Shown: positions 8,464-16,368 of the stretch, one piece after another
How positions within the stretch are numbered: the stretch's first letter is position 1
Layout: every line of letters begins with the position of its first letter
DNA from: Myxococcota bacterium
GTDB taxonomy: Bacteria; Myxococcota_A; UBA9042; DTJE01
Reading direction: 5' to 3'
DNA: 39,900 nucleotides
Assembly (NCBI GenBank): GCA_029975745.1
Contig: JARKOL010000385.1
Span: 1 to 39,900 of the forward strand
Position numbers and translations under genes: made by a program
Notes under the pieces: generated by a model
The model's database searches: none
The model's input: only the letters and a program-made list of their open reading frames with translations
Told to the model about the DNA's origin: nothing

Positions 8464-10427
8464 TCCCCTTCCTCCTGAATCACGCCCACATCCAGGTGGC
8501 GACCGCTCAACCGTCGCCCATACTGGACCGGGTCGGTGAAGACCGGCCCCCCGATCGCCGTCCCGCCCACGGATCTGAGGCGTTCACGCAGGATGCCGCA
8601 GAATCCCAGCCCTTCCAGCGAACAATCCAGCCCCAGATAGACCGCCATGCGCCCGCACGCCAAGCGAGTGGACCAAAGCCCCCGCGTCAATGCGCGGATG
8701 TCGGCGTCCGGCATCCCGAGGGGCACCCGCGCCGCCATGTCATGCCGCATGACGATCAGGTCCAGGCGGCGCCGATCGGGGGGCACCACCGGGTTGCCGA
8801 CGTGGTCTCCCACGAGTACGGGCGCGACAAGGCACAGGTCCCTTTCGTGCCGCAGCAACTCGGCCACGTATCGTGCCTCCGCCGAGTTGTCGGTCCTGGG
8901 GATGGGCGGCTCGACCAGCGGTCGCACCCAGGCGTCCCCGCCGGCCGGTCCCCCAAGCGCCCCGAGCACGATCGTCAATGACACCAGGAACGCGAATGCC
9001 GTGACGCGCCACAGTTGTCCCATTGCCCCGATGGCCTGGACCCCCAGCAGCAGCGCGATCGGGACCAGCGCGACGACCAGGCGCATGAATGCGAAGTCGG
9101 GATGCGACTGCAACTGGAACCAGTGGGCGGACACCAGCGCCACCAAACCCAGACCGATTCCCTTGGCGCGCAACGGCCTGCGGATCGAGAAGATCATGCC
9201 GGCCGCGACCAACGCAATCGCCGCCGGAGTCAGCCAGGCCGACATGCGCACCAGCCCAGGAACGAAGCCCCCCCAGGCGGCCGTGGACAGCAGCAGCGGG
9301 AAGTACAGCGCCACGCGCGGACGGTCGAACAGCGCGAAGGGCAGCCGGACAAGAACCGCGGGAATCACCACGATCAGGAACACGACCAGCGCCGGAACCA
9401 CCAGACTGACGGGATGGATGAACCAGGAGCGCACCCGGCCACCGCCCCCCTCGGCGAATCGCGAGACCTCGGTTCCGACCGGCTGCCTGCGCACCCAGGC
9501 CGCAATCACCGCCGCATCGGCCAGCAACCAGAGCGCCAGCGATTCCGGTCGCAATTCCGCAAGACACGCCTGGAAGATGACCATCGCGATCGCGGCCATC
9601 CGGCCAGACCAGTCCCTGCCATCGCTGGACCAGACGCGCTGGAGCGCCAGCACGCCCAGCGCGGTGAACAGGGTGACCCCGCCGATCGGATGGTCCGAGT
9701 ACACGTACTGGAACACCCCGTGACTGAGCAGCAACGAGACCGCGGCGGCGGACGACAGCAGAATGCCGCCCCCCAGCGCCACTCCCGCGGCGACCATGAC
9801 GGGCAGCGATGCCGCCAGCAACATGCCTGTCAGGCGTGCCTGGACGAACACGGGCGGCAGGACTGCGTCACCCTGAAACGCGCGAGCCACCTCGAACAGG
9901 GCCGTGCGGACGTACTCCCGGTGGAACAGCGCGAACAACTGCGACAGCGTTCGTCCGCTGTTTCCCTCGTGAGGCATCGAAAAGCGGCTGATCAGCCAGG
10001 ACTCTGGAATCCACCAGGACGCCAGCCCGAATGCGAGCGCCGCCAGGGAGACGACGCACACGCCCCACCCTTTGCGCCGACGCGCCGCCCCGGCAGGCGC
10101 CGCAAGGATCCAGGCGGCAATCAGCAGCCCGATCGCGGAAAGGGGGACCAGCAGCGTGAAGACGCTGACGACAACGGACCGGGCGCCGTCGATGTAGATC
10201 GCCTCGGCGCCGGTCCGCGTGAACGTGACGTCCAGCACCTGGTACAGTTCCATGGCGGAAGGCTGCGTCAATCCGGAAGGTGGCGGCAACCCGGCCCGCG
10301 GCGCAGGCGGTGTCGGGTCTGGCGCGTCAACGGCGGATGGAGGCGCCTGGATCGGGATCGAATCCTGGGCCTGCGCGACGCCAGCCCACAGCCCGAACCC
10401 CAATGCCAGGCAGGCCATCCAACGCAA
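8460..10427 (-). CDS. Polytopic membrane protein, possible GT-C-like enzyme
   Basis: A 655-residue membrane protein that I cannot place in a family. It has a signal peptide (MRWMACLALGFGLWAGVAQAQ), a Pro-rich stretch, about twelve predicted TM helices (about residues 85-520) and a C-terminal soluble domain of about 130 residues (from VAELLRHERDLCLVAP). A large first loop followed by many TMs is reminiscent of GT-C glycosyltransferases, but I see no decisive acidic motif, so this is only a suggestion. A TTG at 10427 has GGAGG six bases upstream. The longest frame opens at 10478, but that codon lies inside the -35 box of the promoter 10450-10478, so it cannot be the start. Coupled to the EEP gene downstream. 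Confidence 0.75.
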   Translation of the reverse strand: MRWMACLALGFGLWAGVAQAQDSIPIQAPPSAVDAPDPTPPAPRAGLPPPSGLTQPSAMELYQVLDVTFTRTGAEAIYIDGARSVVVSVFTLLVPLSAIGLLIAAWILAAPAGAARRRKGWGVCVVSLAALAFGLASWWIPESWLISRFSMPHEGNSGRTLSQLFALFHREYVRTALFEVARAFQGDAVLPPVFVQARLTGMLLAASLPVMVAAGVALGGGILLSSAAAVSLLLSHGVFQYVYSDHPIGGVTLFTALGVLALQRVWSSDGRDWSGRMAAIAMVIFQACLAELRPESLALWLLADAAVIAAWVRRQPVGTEVSRFAEGGGGRVRSWFIHPVSLVVPALVVFLIVVIPAVLVRLPFALFDRPRVALYFPLLLSTAAWGGFVPGLVRMSAWLTPAAIALVAAGMIFSIRRPLRAKGIGLGLVALVSAHWFQLQSHPDFAFMRLVVALVPIALLLGVQAIGAMGQLWRVTAFAFLVSLTIVLGALGGPAGGDAWVRPLVEPPIPRTDNSAEARYVAELLRHERDLCLVAPVLVGDHVGNPVVPPDRRRLDLIVMRHDMAARVPLGMPDADIRALTRGLWSTRLACGRMAVYLGLDCSLEGLGFCGILRERLRSVGGTAIGGPVFTDPVQYGRRLSGRHLDVGVIQEEGD

Positions 10428-10449
10428 TTCGCACCTCCGGATGGCCCGC

Positions 10450-10478
10450 AGGATAGGTCCGCGTGGGAATTCCGTCAA
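10450..10478 (-). promoter_or_regulatory. Sigma70-type promoter for membrane protein/EEP pair
   Basis: Minus strand: -35 TTGACG (10478-10473), 17-base spacer, -10 TATCCT (10455-10450). It sits between the stop of the zincin gene (10487) and the TTG start at 10427. A predicted transcript start near 10443 leaves a leader that just contains the GGAGG site at 10438-10434. Confidence 0.6.
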
Positions 10479-10486
10479 TCAGCGCC

Positions 10487-12550
10487 CTAGCGCAGGGCCT
10501 TCAGGCCTCCGCGGGCCGCGTCGATCAGGGGGCGAGCGGAAAGTGGGGCACCCACGGCCCCCCGCATCCAGGCATCCGGGGTCAGACGCCCCTGCACGCA
10601 CATCCGCTCCATCTCGGTCGCCAGATTCCGACCCACGATCCGATCCTCGATCTGGGCATGCACCAGGTGCCCGATCGCGTAGTCCGGCAGGTACAAGCCA
10701 TAGACGATCATGTGGCTGTAGATGGCCAGAATCGCGGAATCCCGGACGCCCATGACCGGGGCGAAGTACCGGTTCCAGATCTCCACGGCCTTGTCGATCG
10801 TGAACTGCCGCAGCGCGGCCGGTGTGGCCTCCGGATTGGCGTACAGCCAGCGCCAGACCGCCATGTCCAACAGGCTGACGCCGGAGATCTCGAACGTCAT
10901 CCAGAAGGCATCCAGCGCGCGCAGCGCCTTGTGGGCCGCGTCCTCGGTCCCAAGACCCAGCACCTCGATGTCCCGCTCCTGGAACAGGAAGGCGAAGGCC
11001 TCGGTGAACGCGGTGTTCGGAACGCCCATCATGAGCGTGGAATCCACCCGGTTCAGCGTGAAGACCTGCTCGACGCAGTGCCCCAGTTCGTGGAGCGCGA
11101 TGTTGTATCCCTTGTAGTCCATGCCGTCCTTGCCGATGCGCGTCCGCAGGCGGGCGGCGTCCGACCGCATGCCCGCCCCCATGGCATGCCCAGCCCCGCG
11201 AGACCCATCGACCACGATGTGATCCGTCAGGAACGCGGACGTTTCGGGGTCGAACCCCAGCCTGCCCAGGATGTTCGGCAGGTCGGCCTGGAATGCGTCG
11301 CGGGACGGATATCGTTCCCGGACGACCGAATCCAGGTGCTCCGGGGCCAGCGTGCTTCTGGCCTTGAACCCGTCGTACCAGATGTCGAACGGCTCCAGCG
11401 CGCGCCCCAGGCGCTTGCGGATCAGGCGCCCCACGTCCTTCGCGACGGGCGCCGACAGGACCGCGGTCAGCAGGGCCTCGACCTCCTGTTCGGGAATCTC
11501 GCGATCGAACTCGAACTTGCGCGCGATGTGCGTCGGGTAACGCGGGGACGAGGCGTCGATGCCGCGCTCGGCCGCGAACACCTCCAGCAGCCGCGCGTAG
11601 CGAACGTCCGCCTCGCGATCGGCCGAGGGCGTCGGGTCCCCCGGCTGGCGCGCCCGCACCTGGTTGGCCATGGGCTCGTACAGCACCGCGGGATTGTCGA
11701 TCACCACGGCCGGGATCTGCTGCCTCAGGATCCGGTCCATCACGGTGGCGATCAGGCGCTGGCGCCCCAGATTCCCGACGGGGTCCGTGTACATGGACTT
11801 GATGTGATCACGCAGCCCCCAATGGCTGATCAACTTCGGCCCGCCGGGGAAGGGACGCGTGCCGTCCGGCGCGACCAGGGCGTCGGTGTGGATGTTGTAG
11901 GCCGCGATGTAGTCGTCCGCGGCTGCGTAGGCCATGGTCTGGGCCTGGCGGGCGGCGCCGGGGATCCGCATGGCCAGCGACCGCACCAGCCGGGCCGCCG
12001 CCCAGTCCTGGCGCGTCAGATCGCCACGCGTCAGGTCGGGCTCGGGGAAGTTCAGCAGGGCCACGAACGCCAGCCGGGTGCGGTAGAGGTCGTCCGACAG
12101 GTGGTCGAACGGGTTCAGGGTTGCGAACAGCAGGTCCACGGGCATCGACGCCTTGGCATCCAGGTCCGTTTCCTCGCGCAGCGTCCGCGTCAGCGCAACC
12201 TGATGCCCGGACAATGCCTCCCAGTTCTTGCGGAAACGTTCCAGCAGATCCTGGCGCGCCCCGGGCTCGGCCACGAACTGCGCCACGCAGAACGCCTGGA
12301 ACGCCTGGGCGTCCCCGTCCTGCTCGCGCCAGAATTGCGCCGCCTGTCGGACCCCCGCGAGCGCCCGATCTCGACACTGGGGACCGTGGGCCGACGTCAG
12401 GGCATCGACCGTCGCCTGGATCTGCTCCTCGCCAATCATGCCAGTCATCGACTTCTGCTCCACCTGCGCCCACGCCACGGGCGCCCACCCGACGACCATG
12501 ATGCCGCCCACCATCGCAGCCAGAGCCCACCGAATCCCTGATGTCCGCAT
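10487..12550 (-). CDS. M3-like (PepF/thimet-type) zincin metallopeptidase, exported
   Basis: A 687-residue protein with a Sec signal peptide (AMVGGIMVVGWAPVAWAQ) and a long helical body. The HELGH zinc motif lies at 487-491, and an NTAFTEAFAF segment with Glu517 is the likely third zinc ligand. The spacing of about 30 residues from the first His and the C-terminal segment YLPDYAIGHLVHAQI resemble M3 oligopeptidases (PepF: DYAxxQxVAxQ). Overall similarity to M3 beyond these motifs is weak, so it is probably a divergent, exported relative rather than a cytosolic oligopeptidase. The ATG at 12550 has AGGAGG nine bases upstream. The 78 bp gap to the reductase gene upstream shows no clear terminator, so co-transcription is possible. 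Confidence 0.8.
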   Translation of the reverse strand: MRTSGIRWALAAMVGGIMVVGWAPVAWAQVEQKSMTGMIGEEQIQATVDALTSAHGPQCRDRALAGVRQAAQFWREQDGDAQAFQAFCVAQFVAEPGARQDLLERFRKNWEALSGHQVALTRTLREETDLDAKASMPVDLLFATLNPFDHLSDDLYRTRLAFVALLNFPEPDLTRGDLTRQDWAAARLVRSLAMRIPGAARQAQTMAYAAADDYIAAYNIHTDALVAPDGTRPFPGGPKLISHWGLRDHIKSMYTDPVGNLGRQRLIATVMDRILRQQIPAVVIDNPAVLYEPMANQVRARQPGDPTPSADREADVRYARLLEVFAAERGIDASSPRYPTHIARKFEFDREIPEQEVEALLTAVLSAPVAKDVGRLIRKRLGRALEPFDIWYDGFKARSTLAPEHLDSVVRERYPSRDAFQADLPNILGRLGFDPETSAFLTDHIVVDGSRGAGHAMGAGMRSDAARLRTRIGKDGMDYKGYNIALHELGHCVEQVFTLNRVDSTLMMGVPNTAFTEAFAFLFQERDIEVLGLGTEDAAHKALRALDAFWMTFEISGVSLLDMAVWRWLYANPEATPAALRQFTIDKAVEIWNRYFAPVMGVRDSAILAIYSHMIVYGLYLPDYAIGHLVHAQIEDRIVGRNLATEMERMCVQGRLTPDAWMRGAVGAPLSARPLIDAARGGLKALR

Positions 12551-12628
12551 GTCGATACACCTCCTGCGCGCACCAATCCCGAACGGCGCGATGATGCCAC
12601 ACCGGGAATCCGGCAGAAAGCCGAAACG

Positions 12629-13384
12629 CTACAGAAGGAACGGCAGAACGGCCTTGCGATCTCGGGGGTAGTCGGGGAAGGTCCGCAGGTACCACTGGTG
12701 ATGCGTCAGTGCGCGAGGAAGCAGGTTCGCCGCGGTCCAGACGGCGAAGGCCAGCCCGGCCAGACTGAAGGTCACCAGGGCGAAACCGAACCACTCGATC
12801 ATCTCGCCCAGGTAGTTCGGCGACGAAACCCAACGAAAGGCGCCCTCGCGGGGAATCGCGTACCCCGTGGGATTGGCGCGCCGCATCCGTCGAAGAACCG
12901 CATCCGCGTGCAGATTCAGCAGGTAGCCGCCCAGGAACATCGCGAGCCCCACCCAGCACAGAGGATGCGCCAGCCAGGCCACCTGGGGAACGCCGCCGAA
13001 CCGGGTCAGCCCAAGGCCCAGGATCGTGCCGTTGATCGCGTTGAAGATCACGCCAAGCGCCAGGATCAGGACCGGCAGCGGCGTCTTGGACCGCAGCCGC
13101 AGCGGGTAGATCAGCGCCCGGTTGCCGTAGTGCAACGCCCACAGCCCCAGCAGCATCCACAGCAGCGGGGGACGCTCGCCCGAGGCGACCGTCGCCACGA
13201 TCGGGAAGGTCAGCAGCGCCGGCAACTCCATCAGGAACCAGCCCAGCCTGGGGGGCAGCCCCGGCCCGACCTTGGCGTTCGCATGGCGGCCGTAGGGGGC
13301 CGAGATCCGCATCAGTACCAGCGCGATCACGGGCGCCATCGCCATCCAGGCCGCAAGCCCCCAGTTCCAGTACGCCTGCGTCAT
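12629..13384 (-). CDS. 3-oxo-5-alpha-steroid 4-dehydrogenase (5-alpha-reductase) family membrane protein
   Basis: A 251-residue protein with about six TM helices. The C-terminal half carries the steroid 5-alpha-reductase signature (PF02544): GYAIPREGAFRWVSSPNYLG, then EMIEWFGFAL, and the closing HHQWYLRTFPDYP-RDRKAVLPFLL. The Asn-Tyr-x-Gly-Glu and the terminal His-x-Trp-Tyr / Phe-Pro-x-Tyr-Pro motifs are all present, and the length matches the eukaryotic enzymes (about 255). The family reduces a C=C bond conjugated to a ketone using NADPH. Start ATG 13384 overlaps the stop of the dehydrogenase gene upstream (ATGA). The in-frame extension to 13732 lies wholly inside that gene and is rejected. 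A steroid or terpenoid substrate is inferred from family and neighbour. Confidence 0.87.
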   Translation of the reverse strand: MTQAYWNWGLAAWMAMAPVIALVLMRISAPYGRHANAKVGPGLPPRLGWFLMELPALLTFPIVATVASGERPPLLWMLLGLWALHYGNRALIYPLRLRSKTPLPVLILALGVIFNAINGTILGLGLTRFGGVPQVAWLAHPLCWVGLAMFLGGYLLNLHADAVLRRMRRANPTGYAIPREGAFRWVSSPNYLGEMIEWFGFALVTFSLAGLAFAVWTAANLLPRALTHHQWYLRTFPDYPRDRKAVLPFLL

Positions 13385-14415
13385 GGACTGACCTCCATCG
13401 AGGGTGCGGGGTGGACCCGGAAGCCGCCAAGCATCTTCGCGAACGGGGATACCGGCAGGATCTGCCAGGCCATGATGTCCCGAAGCGTCTGGGCCTGGGG
13501 GCGCGGGGCGTAGCCGATTTCCGCGGCCGCGCGCGCCGACGTCACGTGCGTTTCGCCCAGCAGCACGCGAATCGAGTCCATCGTGCAGCCCGGCGTTCCC
13601 CCGGTCAGCCGCGCCTTCATCGCGGCGAACGGAACGCCCAGGAATCCGGACCAGAGCGGCACCTGGAGGCGTGTGCGCGGTCTGCCGGCGATCTGGTCGA
13701 GCTGGCGCCCAAGCTCCGACAGGGACGCCCACGTGCCCGACAGCAGGTACTTGCGCCCGGTCTGGCCACGGTGCGCCGCCGCGATGACCCCGGCCGCGAC
13801 ATCGCGAGCATCGACCCAGTCGTAGCCCCCCGTCGGGACGAACGGCAGCCGCCCCGTCGCCAGCGACGCGATGACGCGCCCCATGCGCGAGCCCTTGTAG
13901 TCATGAGGCCCGATGACCCCCGTCGGATTGACGATGACGGCATCCAGGCCCCGTTCGATGGCGCCCAGGATCTCGCGCTCGCCCGCCGCCTTGGACAGGC
14001 CGTAGGCCGGGCGGGACGGGTCCGTGACCTGGGGACGGTCCTCGTCGATGGGGCCGTGGCCCGGGACGTCGTCAAACGCATGCACCGAACTGACGTGTAC
14101 CAGGCGCCGAACGCCCGCGGCCAGACAGGCGGCCGCGACGTTCCGCGGGCCGACGATGTTGACGTCCAGCCCGGACCGGAACCGACCCTCCAGCGAAATC
14201 AGCGCGGCCAGGTTGAAGACCAGCTCGGCCCCCTGGACCAGCCGCGCCAGGCTGTCCGGATCCCGGACATCGCCCTTGACCCGCTCGACGTCCAGGCCTT
14301 CCAGCGCCCTGACGTCCTCCCGGCACAGCACCCGCACCTGCCACCCCTGGTCCACGAGCGCGCGAACCACGTTCGCTCCGACGTGTCCCGTCGCTCCGGT
14401 CATTGCGACTCGCAT
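13381..14415 (-). CDS. NAD-dependent epimerase/dehydratase, 3-beta-HSD-like
   Basis: A 344-residue extended SDR. Rossmann motif TGATGHVG at the N-terminus, GDVRDPDSL (cofactor Asp), FNLAALIS, catalytic Ser in VHVSSVHAF and the Tyr-Lys pair in YGLSKAAGE. The pattern fits 3-beta-hydroxysteroid dehydrogenase/isomerase-like enzymes, but hopanoid-associated epimerase-type and dihydroflavonol-reductase-type SDRs look alike, so the substrate is open. Two adjacent ATGs occur (14418, 14415); GAGG lies five bases before the second, which I chose. It is coupled by ATGA overlap to a 5-alpha-reductase-family gene, which favours a steroid- or terpenoid-like substrate. Confidence 0.85.
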   Translation of the reverse strand: MRVAMTGATGHVGANVVRALVDQGWQVRVLCREDVRALEGLDVERVKGDVRDPDSLARLVQGAELVFNLAALISLEGRFRSGLDVNIVGPRNVAAACLAAGVRRLVHVSSVHAFDDVPGHGPIDEDRPQVTDPSRPAYGLSKAAGEREILGAIERGLDAVIVNPTGVIGPHDYKGSRMGRVIASLATGRLPFVPTGGYDWVDARDVAAGVIAAAHRGQTGRKYLLSGTWASLSELGRQLDQIAGRPRTRLQVPLWSGFLGVPFAAMKARLTGGTPGCTMDSIRVLLGETHVTSARAAAEIGYAPRPQAQTLRDIMAWQILPVSPFAKMLGGFRVHPAPSMEVSP

Positions 14416-14719
14416 CATAGCCTCGTTGGTTGGAACTCCCGTTCGCGCGTCCAGCGTGCGAATCCGCACGACACCCGCGACGCGCAGGTGGACCGAGCAA
14501 TCCCGATGCCGTTCCGCTCGCCTTTTCGCGCATCCCTGTGGATTCGGGACCTTCGCAATCCGGATTCCCGAAGCCCTCGCGCCCGTTCCTCGGCCGGACC
14601 GTGCGATTTCGCGCGCCCCGTCACCTGCACGCCCCCGGGGATGCCCGCTGCGGAGGCCAGACGCCGGTCCACCTTCCGTGCTACATTTCCAGGGTCCCTT
14701 CCTGGATGGAGCTGCCCAG
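14416..14719. other. Divergent intergenic region between SDR and pgm
   Basis: About 300 bases with no gene that I can support. Near the right end, on the plus strand, is a -10-like GCTACATT (see 14680-14687). I could not find a matching -35, nor a clear promoter for the minus-strand genes. Confidence 0.5.
14680..14687 (+). promoter_or_regulatory. -10-like element upstream of pgm
   Basis: GCTACATT, 32 bases before the pgm ATG. It matches the recurrent GCTAnAnT pattern found upstream of several genes in this window. No recognisable -35 at 16-18 bases. Confidence 0.35.
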
Positions 14720-16366
14720 ATGCCCGTTCATCCCCTCGCCGGAACGCCTGCCCCCGCCGATGTCCTGGTGGATGTCACCGCGCTGATGAATGCCTATTAC
14801 GACCGTCGTCCCGATCCGGGGGACCCCTCGACGCAGGTTGCGTTCGGCACCTCGGGTCACCGAGGCTCCTCGCTTCGCGGGTCGTTCACCGAAACGCACG
14901 TGGCCGCCATCGTCCAGGCGATCTGCGAACACCGCGCCGCGGCCGGCATCGACGGCCCGCTGTTCCTTGGGGGGGACACGCACGCGCTGTCGGGCCCTGC
15001 CCTTCGGACCGCCATCGAGGTTCTGGCGGCCAACGGAGTCACGACGCGGTTCCAGGAAGGCCTGGAGCCCGTACCCACCCCCGCCCTGTCCCGCGCCATC
15101 CTGTCGCTGGCGAGGGACGGCATCGCGTCGGACGGCATCCTGATCACGCCGTCCCACAACCCGCCCGAGGATGGGGGCCTGAAGTACAACCCTCCGCACG
15201 GCGGCCCGGCCGACACGACGATCACCGGCCCGATCCAGGCACGCGCCAACCGGATCATCGCCGCCGGGCTGGCCGACGTGCGACGGATGGCCTTCCAGGA
15301 CGCGTTGCGCACCCCGCACGTCGGGACCTTCGACTTCCGGGCGCCCTACGTTTCCGACCTGGCGAACGTCCTGAACCTGGACGTGGTGCGCGACGCAGGC
15401 GTACGCATCGGGGTGGATCCGCTGGGCGGCGCGTCGGTCCACTACTGGGATGCGATCGCCGACCACTACGGCCTGGATCTGGTGGTGGTGAACCCCGCCA
15501 TCGATCCGGCCTTTGCCTTCATGCCGCTGGACCATGACGGACGCATCCGCATGGACTGTTCGTCCCCCTGGGCGATGTCCGGCCTGATCGGCCATCGACA
15601 GCGCTTCGATGTCGCCTTCGGGTCGGACCCCGATGCCGACCGGCACGGCATCGTCACCCGCACCGCGGGCCTGATGAACCCCAACGCCTTCCTGGCCGTG
15701 GCCATCGAGTACCTGTTCGCGCATCGACCCGGGTGGCGACCCGACGCCGCCGTCGGCAAGACGCTGGTCTCCAGCGGCATGATCGACCGCGTGGCCCAGT
15801 CGATTGGCCGTCGCGTCGTCGAGGTGCCCGTCGGGTTCAAGTGGTTCGTTCCCGGCCTGCTGGACGGCTCCTTCGGCTTCGGCGGCGAGGAAAGCGCCGG
15901 GGCCTCGTTCCTGCGCCACGATGGCACCGCATGGACGACCGACAAGGACGGGATCCTGCTGTGCCTGCTGGCCGCCGAGATCACCGCCCGCACCGGCGAG
16001 GACCCCGGAACGCGCTACCAGACGCTGGTCCAGCGCTTCGGCCGCCCCTGGTACGCCCGAATCGATGCCCCGGCCGACGCGGCGGCGCGGCGAGCCCTTG
16101 GCGGCCTAGATCCCGACCGCGTCCAGGTGACCGAGCTCGCCGGCGAAACCGTCAGGGCACGATTGACCCACGCGCCGGGGAACGGCGAACCGATCGGCGG
16201 CCTGAAGATCGTCGCGGATTCCGGCTGGTTCGCGGCACGGCCGTCGGGCACCGAGGATCTCTACAAGATCTACGCCGAGAGTTTCGCCGGAGAGGACCAC
16301 CTGCGCCGAATCCAGGACGAGGCGCGCGAGATTGTCAGCAGGACGCTGTCGCGCACCGGGGGGTGA
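14720..16366 (+). CDS. pgm: Alpha-D-glucose phosphate-specific phosphoglucomutase
   Basis: A 548-residue enzyme (E. coli Pgm is 546) that interconverts glucose-1-phosphate and glucose-6-phosphate in the cytosol. The four functional loops are complete: the phosphoserine loop [17 protein letters not shown], the metal loop [13 protein letters not shown], the sugar loop [11 protein letters not shown] and the phosphate-binding loop [12 protein letters not shown]. The N-terminal segment [12 protein letters not shown] is also typical. The ATG at 14720 has GGAG eight bases upstream; the frame is open for about 700 more bases upstream but lacks these features. Two bases separate its stop from the next start, so pgm probably leads an operon with the effector-like protein and the glycosyltransferase. 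Confidence 0.96.
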   Translation: MPVHPLAGTPAPADVLVDVTALMNAYYDRRPDPGDPSTQVAFGTSGHRGSSLRGSFTETHVAAIVQAICEHRAAAGIDGPLFLGGDTHALSGPALRTAIEVLAANGVTTRFQEGLEPVPTPALSRAILSLARDGIASDGILITPSHNPPEDGGLKYNPPHGGPADTTITGPIQARANRIIAAGLADVRRMAFQDALRTPHVGTFDFRAPYVSDLANVLNLDVVRDAGVRIGVDPLGGASVHYWDAIADHYGLDLVVVNPAIDPAFAFMPLDHDGRIRMDCSSPWAMSGLIGHRQRFDVAFGSDPDADRHGIVTRTAGLMNPNAFLAVAIEYLFAHRPGWRPDAAVGKTLVSSGMIDRVAQSIGRRVVEVPVGFKWFVPGLLDGSFGFGGEESAGASFLRHDGTAWTTDKDGILLCLLAAEITARTGEDPGTRYQTLVQRFGRPWYARIDAPADAAARRALGGLDPDRVQVTELAGETVRARLTHAPGNGEPIGGLKIVADSGWFAARPSGTEDLYKIYAESFAGEDHLRRIQDEAREIVSRTLSRTGG

Positions 16367-16368
16367 CC

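Noticed and set aside
12629-13732. 367-residue version of the 5-alpha-reductase-family protein
   Set aside because: The extension overlaps the upstream dehydrogenase gene in another frame and has an antisense-like composition. The ATG at 13384 is coupled by ATGA.
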